Source of the DNA: Kappaphycus alvarezii
Lineage: Eukaryota > Rhodophyta > Florideophyceae > Gigartinales > Solieriaceae
Direction: 5' to 3'
DNA length: 64,000 nucleotides
Assembly: GCA_002205965.3 (NCBI GenBank)
Contig: NADL03000650.1
Location: forward strand, 186,001 to 250,000
Shown here: positions 58,120 through 64,000 of the stretch, piece after piece
Numbering within the stretch: position 1 is the stretch's first letter
Layout of the letters: each line of letters begins with the position of its first letter
Program-made: the position numbers and the translations under genes
Notes under the pieces: model-generated
The model's input: the letters and a program-made list of their open reading frames with translations, nothing else
What the model was told of the DNA's origin: nothing
The model's database searches: none

Positions 58120-58799
58120 AACCTGGCATTATAGATATATTCACTAGTATATAACCGTGTTCACGTACTCAAAGGAGAATGAAAACGTTTACTTTGCAAA
58201 ATATTTATATTCAATTTACGATCAAAAAAATGTTGGGATTAATCAAATTCTGTCGAGACACACGCCTCTTATAGGTGGAGAAGCGAACCGTTTTTCGCGC
58301 AACGGTTCAAATTTAGCAAAAGAAGCCCTTTATTTTTAAACGCCCTCATGTCTAATGTCCGAAGTACAAGCAAATGTACTCATTGAGTACAAATGATTGT
58401 TCGAAAATACCTAGATTTTCTAATTAAGATTATACCGTAATGTGCTGAATCCCTGAAGGCTAACATCCCCAAGCTATAAAGGAAGTAGTTTCATCCCCAT
58501 TCACAACAAACGCTGTGGCCTAATGGGCCTCGAGTATAGAATGGAAAAAGAAATCGTGAGTCCAACTCGCTGCACTCCACAGGAGGGCAAAAACTTCCTG
58601 CAGGAAGGTCTAAATTTCTGCGAAAGCTGCTAACTCAGTTTACTTAGCGCGCCCACTTGAACATGGGCAGAGGGATTAATTCACTTATCACTCATAACGG
58701 GGAATAACGCCATAGGTACGTATGCTAATTCCGCAAGTCGAACGACGCGAATTAGGAATGTAGGCCGCTATAGTCAAGGACTCAATTTTTTTTACTTTT
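58120..58799. other. Spacer between two piggyBac-like elements
   Basis: A 60-codon plus-strand frame (58157-58339) is not recognised. Nothing else supported. The left end of the piggyBac element to the right could lie here, but I could not identify it. Confidence 0.35.
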
Positions 58800-60485
58800 G
58801 CTCAGTCATCCTTCAAATAATATAAGCATAGACAAGTACGCATCGCTATAGAGTTGTATGAACCATCTCCAATACAAGATCATCCTGTCTGCATCTTTTA
58901 TGCCTGTCAATCCGGTAGCAAGTTTCATAGTATGTACTGACAACCGCTGGGACTGGAATTTCCATTTTCGCAAGCACCATTTCATTGCCAAAATATCTCC
59001 AATGAGATCTTCCGATTCTCTAATGAGATCTTCTGATAGGCTCTAACGGAAGGGTTGTACCGGAAGTATTGACGAAATATCTTCTGTATCTATCCATCCA
59101 CATAACGGCCATCACAGAAGGATGGCCTTCCGTCCTCGAACGTACCATAGAGATATGATCCCCACGCCTAAAGTGTTTCAGTCCTGACAAAAATGACATA
59201 GGAAAATGCCTTTTCTCATTCTTGACGACACCTGTAAACCTCAGTCCATATTGGAAAAGTGCATTTGCTGTAGTCACAGAAGCAAATGCAGAATCTGTAC
59301 AAAAAAGTCGATTTGAATGAAACCAGGGCTCTGTAAGGCGAAGACCAATAGCAGTACCATTAGAGAAATTCGACTCGTAGCGCCGATTACTGCAGTCAGA
59401 TGCTGACAAAACAATCTCCAAATTCAATACAATTCCACTGACACCACAGCGAGCAGTCTTGATTTCACATCCGTTTCCAGGCTTCCGGTTCATAGCTACA
59501 TAGTGCAGAAGTCCTTCTGACGTCCAGTTTCCCCTAATTCCGTACCAGTGCGACATGCTTTCATCCACGCAAATTCTCTCCGATGAAAACGCACTCGACC
59601 TCCTATGCAGGTTATAGCCTCCACAAATCCACTGACCAAAGACTATCTTCTGTCAGTGCTTTCAGTTTCCTTGTAGCGGCTGAACGTAATACATGAGACC
59701 AGTGCTTCGAAACAGTTCCTCGAAATTATTTTTTCAAACATCGCCAATGGAATGGATTTGGATGTAGACTGTGTACTCCAGAGCGACCTTCTGCTTGTGA
59801 ACTCGAATCTGCGTAGCAATATGAGAATTCCAAAAAACTTTAGAATTTCACCAGCTATTACATGCATGTGCCTACCATTAGCGAGTTTCCGGTTTGTAAG
59901 TTCGACATTTGTGGAAAGGTGTTCAAGGGTAAACATACAAAGGAAAAAATCGTACGGGGTGTTCTCATACTCGATATGACCTTGATTGTACGTGTCACCT
60001 GCAGGACCAATTACCTTCCATGGCCGATGTGCTTTTGATCCATTCAACGGTAATAATAACTCCTGACTGGTCCAAATTTTTCCATGCACTTCTTTGCATA
60101 TCCCTCCTGATCCGGCCATCCCATTATCTTCTTCTCGATGTTCTTCTTCTGAAGGTTGACGATTCGGTAGCTCGATCACGGCAGCAGATGCCTCTATTTC
60201 ATTAGATTTTGCTGGGCCACCTTCAGATGTTTCTCCTGGCTTGATGTTGACAAGTTTCAAGCTGACACGCTTTGTCCCGTCCCGGATGGACCAGTCTGCG
60301 GTGACCGTAGTCTGAAGTCTTCCTGTAGATGTTTCAATTTCGATGCTGACCACAGTTCCGTTGAATCGTCTACTCTTCCAAAGAGAATCGAATAGTCGCT
60401 TACACCCAGACGCTGACGTAACAAGGGTTGCTCGAATGTTGACAGGGTTTCCGGGCTGTTGATGGGGCTCATTTTGGTTCGTCAT
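58800..60485 (-). pseudogene. PiggyBac (DDE_Tnp_1_7-like) transposase
   Basis: Cut-and-paste transposase. ATG 60485 (MTNQNEPHQQPGNPVNIRAT) opens 280 codons with the N-terminal domain (PYDFFLCMFTLEHLSTNVEL, TNRKLANG, ILKFFGILILLRRFE, MFEKIISRNCFEALVSCITF). A one-base shift near 59645 leads to GGYNLHRRSSAFSSERICVD, ESMSHWYG (Asp about 59563), YVAMNRKPGNGCEIKTARCG and RLFCTDSAFASVTTANALFQ (second Asp about 59293). A second break at about 59020 coincides with a 21-base tandem duplication. Beyond it, MEIPVPAVVSTYYETCYRID (third Asp 58906-58908) and RHKRCRQDDLVLEMV are readable. All three Asp residues are kept, so it is fairly young. The N-terminal start is the first ATG of the open frame. Confidence 0.85.
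59001..59044 (+). repeat. Tandem duplication inside piggyBac ORF
   Basis: AATGAGATCTTCCGATTCTCT (59001-59021) is repeated as AATGAGATCTTC-GATAGGCTCT (59022-59044). It adds two bases beyond one unit and coincides with the loss of frame in the transposase. Confidence 0.8.
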
Positions 60486-60775
60486 TTTTTCTTAAAGTTT
60501 GCCATGTGGACAAACTAGTTGTGTGATCGGTTGAACAGTGGAGGTGTAAACTCCGAAGTTTTTCACGGTTGACTACCTAAAGGTGCTACTAGATGTAGTG
60601 AAAAGCTAATCGTGTCATTCTGTAATTTTTTATATAAAATTTGGCCGTTAGAACTATGGACTCATATGAGTACAATTGTCCTCTGGATACTAGGCTCGAC
60701 CGGTTGAACGTCTGCAGGCCCTTCGTAAATTATCATCATCTTCTCCATAAACTCTAATGACCCCTGTTTATCTCC
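60486..60775. other. Spacer upstream of piggyBac start
   Basis: AT-rich. It would hold the promoter and right terminal repeat of the minus-strand piggyBac element. Not resolved. Confidence 0.3.
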
Positions 60776-61415
60776 TTGCAACGTTTTCGCTCCTCCAGTC
60801 GCCCTTCCTTCATCCGCACTTTTTCCTATTACGCTGTTGCTGGTCTTAATTTATCGTCATTCATCATTTCCTGGAAACCATCATCCTCACATTTCTTGCG
60901 CGAGACAAACCTGTTTACTAACAGACGGGGGGCGTCTTTTTCGAGGATCACAGTCTCCTCATCTTCTCATTTAATCGTGACTACCCGCTGTTTGTCCCGA
61001 ACTGATTGTCCGTTGAATTGGAAGGAGAGCTTCCAGTTGGGATCAACTCGTCAACAGCCTTCTCATTGTCGGCCCCGTCTCAAAAACCAGTCCGCTACCG
61101 CAAGTGCTTCGCTTGTTGCATAGCCAGGGGTATTTTCAGATCTCATATGGGGATTCTTCTGCGGTTGAGGATGGGGAACTTTCGCCTCACTCTCTCAGCG
61201 GGTCGTTTCTCTTCGGGGAATTCTTCGAAAAGCCGCCTGTGTGCCACATCCCGCTCCTCTTTGCTTCACTCTGTGAAAATCCGAACCCCTTATCCCGGTC
61301 CCTCCGTTACCCGCACACGTACCCTTGTGTTTGCAGGAAACGGGAATTGCTCAGGGCAGTTGCAAAGATGGACCACCAATCCCGTGTGCAGTTTGTAAAC
61401 TGCTGTTCGGAGTAG
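60776..61415 (+). CDS. Hypothetical protein region, frames changing
   Basis: GC-richer than the DNA to the left and possibly the tail of a host gene. Plus-strand frames read VELEGELPVGINSSTAFSLS (61006 on), then AVEDGELSPHSLSGSFLFGE, FFEKPPVCHIPLLFASLCEN and KMDHQSRVQFVNCCSE with a stop at 61413. The last frame has good coding composition. No family is recognised. The minus strand also has open frames (61290-61824) rich in Ser and Pro, so the coding strand is not certain. Confidence 0.3.
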
Positions 61416-61952
61416 CCTGAGGTGTTGGGCTTGGTTTGCTTGGAATTTCGTCGACAGTACGGGCCAGGGTTGTACAGGTGAAGGTGTCATCGGGACGACG
61501 GCGGAGACGGGCAGATCGTGAGAGGGAGGAGGGGCTGTGTAGATAGCAATCGGAGTGAAGAGAAGGCGGGGAGTGTGAGGTTGGGTGTAGATGGAGAAAG
61601 GCAGGGGAATGTTGGTTTGATGGACAGGAGTGCGGGAAGAGGGAAGAGAGATGGAGGTGAAGGAAGGGGGGTCTGTGATGTCTGTGTTGATCAGCAATAA
61701 AGTTTATCAAGATTTGAAGGCGGTGGCGGGATGGATCATCGCTGTGGGTTGAGTTTCGCGCGGAATTTGATATCTGCGTTGTGGACTCAACTGTTCCAGC
61801 AGAGGAGAGGTCACCACGGAGCATTTGGTACAGGTTTTTTGGTATCCAATATGATACTGTAATCCGTTTCCAAAAAGGATTTGTGTTTCAGGAGTGGCCC
61901 CGTTGGTTTATTCCGAAAACCCTTTATTTTTGGCCACTTCTGTTTAAGTTGG

Positions 61953-62006
61953 TGAAGTACTGTAGTACTGTACAGTACTGTATTGGCAAAATTGCGTTGC
62001 ACCGTA
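61953..62006. repeat. ACTGTAC fold-back words
   Basis: TACTGTAGTACTGTACAGTA followed by CTGTATTGG, then ACCGTACAGTACG within 54 bases. The words pair with each other. Same word family as at 22.3, 22.4, 24.8 and 27.4 kb. It sits in the spacer before the gene at 62261. Confidence 0.75.
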
Positions 62007-62260
62007 CAGTACGCAGGAAAATGTTGAAAGGATGCATTTTTGTTCCTCCCTCTACTTGAGCTAGCGGAGAGTTTGGCCGAAGCCTCCATCGGTTCTCTCC
62101 TCAAATTCCCAGTCTTCCACGCCAAGTCAACCGGGGACACGGAGATCCTCGGTCAGCAAGATCAGGTTCCATTCCCTTCCCAGTATCGCATCCTGTTCGA
62201 CACCCCGCCGCCTCTCCTCATTTCCTCCGCGATTCTCAACCACCATTGCGTCACAGCACC

Positions 62261-64000
62261 ATGTCATCTTCGCAGCCCTTGCCAGACTCAGAACCGCGGC
62301 GCCCCGTTCTCTCTCCGCCACCGCGCATCGCCCCGCTCCTTCCAACTCCTGATCGATCGGTTGATTGCACCCCCCATCCGGACACCTTTGAAGAATTTAT
62401 GCAGCTTGGCGATGCCTCCCCCGCCCTCAACCTGGCCCCCGTCCTCCCCCCCCGATATATCCTTCCAACTCGGCTACTTCTCCACAACCACAACCCCAGC
62501 GTGAACCACAACCGCAACCGCAACCACAGCCGCAGCCTGAGCTCCAACCACAGCCGCAGCCGCAACCGCAACCTCCGCGAGGCCGAGGCCGTCATCACCC
62601 CCAACGCGCTCTCCTTTTTCTCGGGTCTCTTTACAAGGGCCACCAACACCATCGGATCCACCTTGCAAACAACTCAGTCTAACCTCTCCCATCTCTCCAC
62701 TGATGTTCTCCCACAAGCGCAACAAAACCTCTCCTCCGTCAGTTCCTCTGCCCTCTCCACGGTATCTAACCTTGTCTCCGAACTAACTCCCCCCGCAATC
62801 CAACTTCAAACACACCCCTCAAACCGATCCACTGCCCACCCTCCGCCCTCCTCCACTGCCTCCTCCCGTCCACACCTCGCACGCTCCTTATCGTCACCCC
62901 CACCCACCTACACACCTTCTCCTGGGCGTCCACCAGACTCACCTCTCACCCTTTTAACATCACCTGGTCCTCCGACCGAACCCACGCCCTCTCCACACCC
63001 CTTCCCCCAAGCGGCTCCTCTCTATTCCGTCCTCACAACCCCGGCAACCCCGTCCTCGCCCTCCTCGCCCTTTATCTTCCCTCCCCTCATCACCTTCTTG
63101 TCGCACACGAGGATGCCGCCTTGCGTGTCTACAATCTCTCTTCCGATCGCTTCGGCGTCGTCATGCGCACCGGGTCCCGGGAGGACTCTGCCCCTACCGT
63201 CCTTTCGCTTATCCCTTCCGATCCCTCACGTGTCGTCGTTGGGTATGCCGACGGCGACCTTCGCATCGTTGCGCTCCCCGATTTGACTGTGTTGACTGTC
63301 ATTTCGCCTTCTGAGTTTTGTGTCGGCGGCTTTGGAAAGGGCGTTGGTTATGCTGCCGTCAGTTGTGTGACCGCCGCAAAGTGTGAGTGGAATGAGGGGA
63401 AAGTGACCATTTGGGGGGGTTTCAGGACGGAGGTGTTGTCGCAAATGGCGCTGATGGCAATGAAATAGGGAGAGGGTATGTGACACAGGGAAGGCGCGTA
63501 GGAGGGATGGTAACGTTTTTTGACGGCGTAGTTGTTCTGACGATAGGGAATGAGATGGATCCGTCATTAGGCCTATTTGACGCAATCACTGGAACGTGTT
63601 TTGTGCGGCGGATGTTGCCGTATGTACCCAGTCATGTTATTCGGGTGGAAAGGGCAGTGAATGGCTTGGGTTTGAAGACTGCAGTTTGTCCATCAGAGTT
63701 TGCATTTGTGGTGGGAGGGGAGGAGGGACAAGTCGAGGTGTTTCGAGTGGTAGTACTGTCGAGTCGAAAATTGGAGGTCAGGTTGGTGAGACGAGTGAGT
63801 GAGCGGATGCGGGGCAGGGACAGGGCGATTGTATCGATGAGCTACATTGTAGAGGCGCAGGTGCTTGTGGCATTGTCCAAGAGCGGAGAATTGAGGAGAT
63901 GGCACATGACTGCGCTTGACGCCAGTTCGTTGGCAATGCGAGCGCGAGAAGGTGAGCGGAGATGTACATACACAGAGGAGAATATTGTAGAGCTGATATC
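62261..64000 (+). CDS. Beta-propeller-like protein, partial, with frame breaks
   Basis: ATG 62261 in good context (CACCATGT) begins MSSSQPLPDSEPRRPVLSPP, then DTFEEFMQLGDASPALNLAP, an Asn/Arg/Ser or Gln-Pro repeat (62485-62580), and ITPNALSFFSGLFTRATNTI. After a frame change near 62.85 kb the repeats resemble propeller blades: LLIVTPTHLHTFSWASTRLT, HHLLVAHEDAALRVYNLSSD, VVVGYADGDLRIVALPDLTV. A second change at a seven-G run (63413-63419) leads to DGVVVLTIGNEMDPSLGLFD, SEFAFVVGGEEGQVEVFRVV and ALSKSGELRRWHMTALDASS, open to the window end. One more base at the G run would keep the frame. WD40- or nucleoporin-like propeller possible; family not fixed. An intron may explain the first change. Confidence 0.55.

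Noticed and set aside
61290-61824. Minus-strand Ser/Pro/His-rich frames
   Set aside because: Low-complexity composition and better coding character of the plus-strand end at 61104-61413; kept only as an alternative in the feature text.
62251-62725. Minus-strand frames over the Gln-Pro repeat (LRLRLRLWLELRLRLW)
   Set aside because: Shadow of the low-complexity plus-strand coding region.
1-64000. tRNA genes
   Set aside because: I looked for GGTTCGAATCC-like B boxes with matching arms; candidates such as 19178 and 28300 lack paired arms and an A box.
1-64000. CRISPR arrays, bacterial operons or phage genes
   Set aside because: No regularly spaced repeats and no bacterial gene organisation; introns and element types show eukaryotic nuclear DNA.

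Overview
This window is nuclear DNA of a eukaryote. A protein kinase gene is split by two short GT-AG introns, and almost all the rest is decayed transposable elements. I see no operons, bacterial ribosome sites, CRISPR arrays, tRNA or rRNA genes. The element mix (DIRS-like, chromovirus, copia, LINE, two Harbinger-like, Tc1-like, two piggyBac-like) and the short introns fit a repeat-rich alga, oomycete or similar protist. A red alga is plausible, but the sequence alone does not settle it.

Layout. 1-1.9 kb: minus-strand DIRS-like retrotransposon cut by the window edge. 2.1-2.4 kb: a cluster of CAGT/ACTG words. 2.6-3.2 kb: tail of a LINE-like element. 3.7-4.9 kb: an acidic-protein reading frame with a GATGAG hexamer tract, followed by an LTR-like leader. 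A decayed second copy of this unit lies at 47.0-47.85 kb. 4.86-6.5 kb: plus-strand gag with two zinc knuckles and a broken retropepsin. 7.8-14.7 kb: a nearly complete but frameshifted minus-strand Ty3/Gypsy chromovirus (gag, protease, RT, RNase H, integrase, chromodomain). 17.4-18.9 kb: LINE reverse transcriptase. 20.3-21.7 kb: the clearest host gene, an ERK-type (TEY) MAP kinase with three exons and one frame break. 22.8-24.4 kb: two convergent Tc1/mariner relics. 25.2-27.1 kb and 38.7-41.4 kb: two PIF/Harbinger-like relics, each a transposase facing a Myb/SANT-like gene. 28-50 kb: visibly AT-richer DNA with a minus-strand Ty1/copia relic (30.9-33.4 kb), a Tc1 relic (48.5-49.3 kb) and long stretches with nothing recognisable. 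50.6-53.9 kb: a second minus-strand DIRS-like element with gag, RT, RNase H and part of a tyrosine recombinase. 54.1-58.1 kb: a DNA transposon bounded by TTAA and palindromic ends, whose transposase appears to carry a YqaJ-like nuclease between its second and third catalytic aspartates. 58.8-60.5 kb: a piggyBac transposase. 60.8-64 kb: a GC-rich, probably genic segment with a beta-propeller-like protein running off the window.

The genes do not form a pathway. Host content is the MAP kinase, the propeller-like protein and possibly the open frame at 61 kb. The rest is a graveyard of mobile elements, mostly broken by single-base frameshifts. Two of the host or host-like frames break exactly at G runs, which raises the possibility of consensus sequencing errors.
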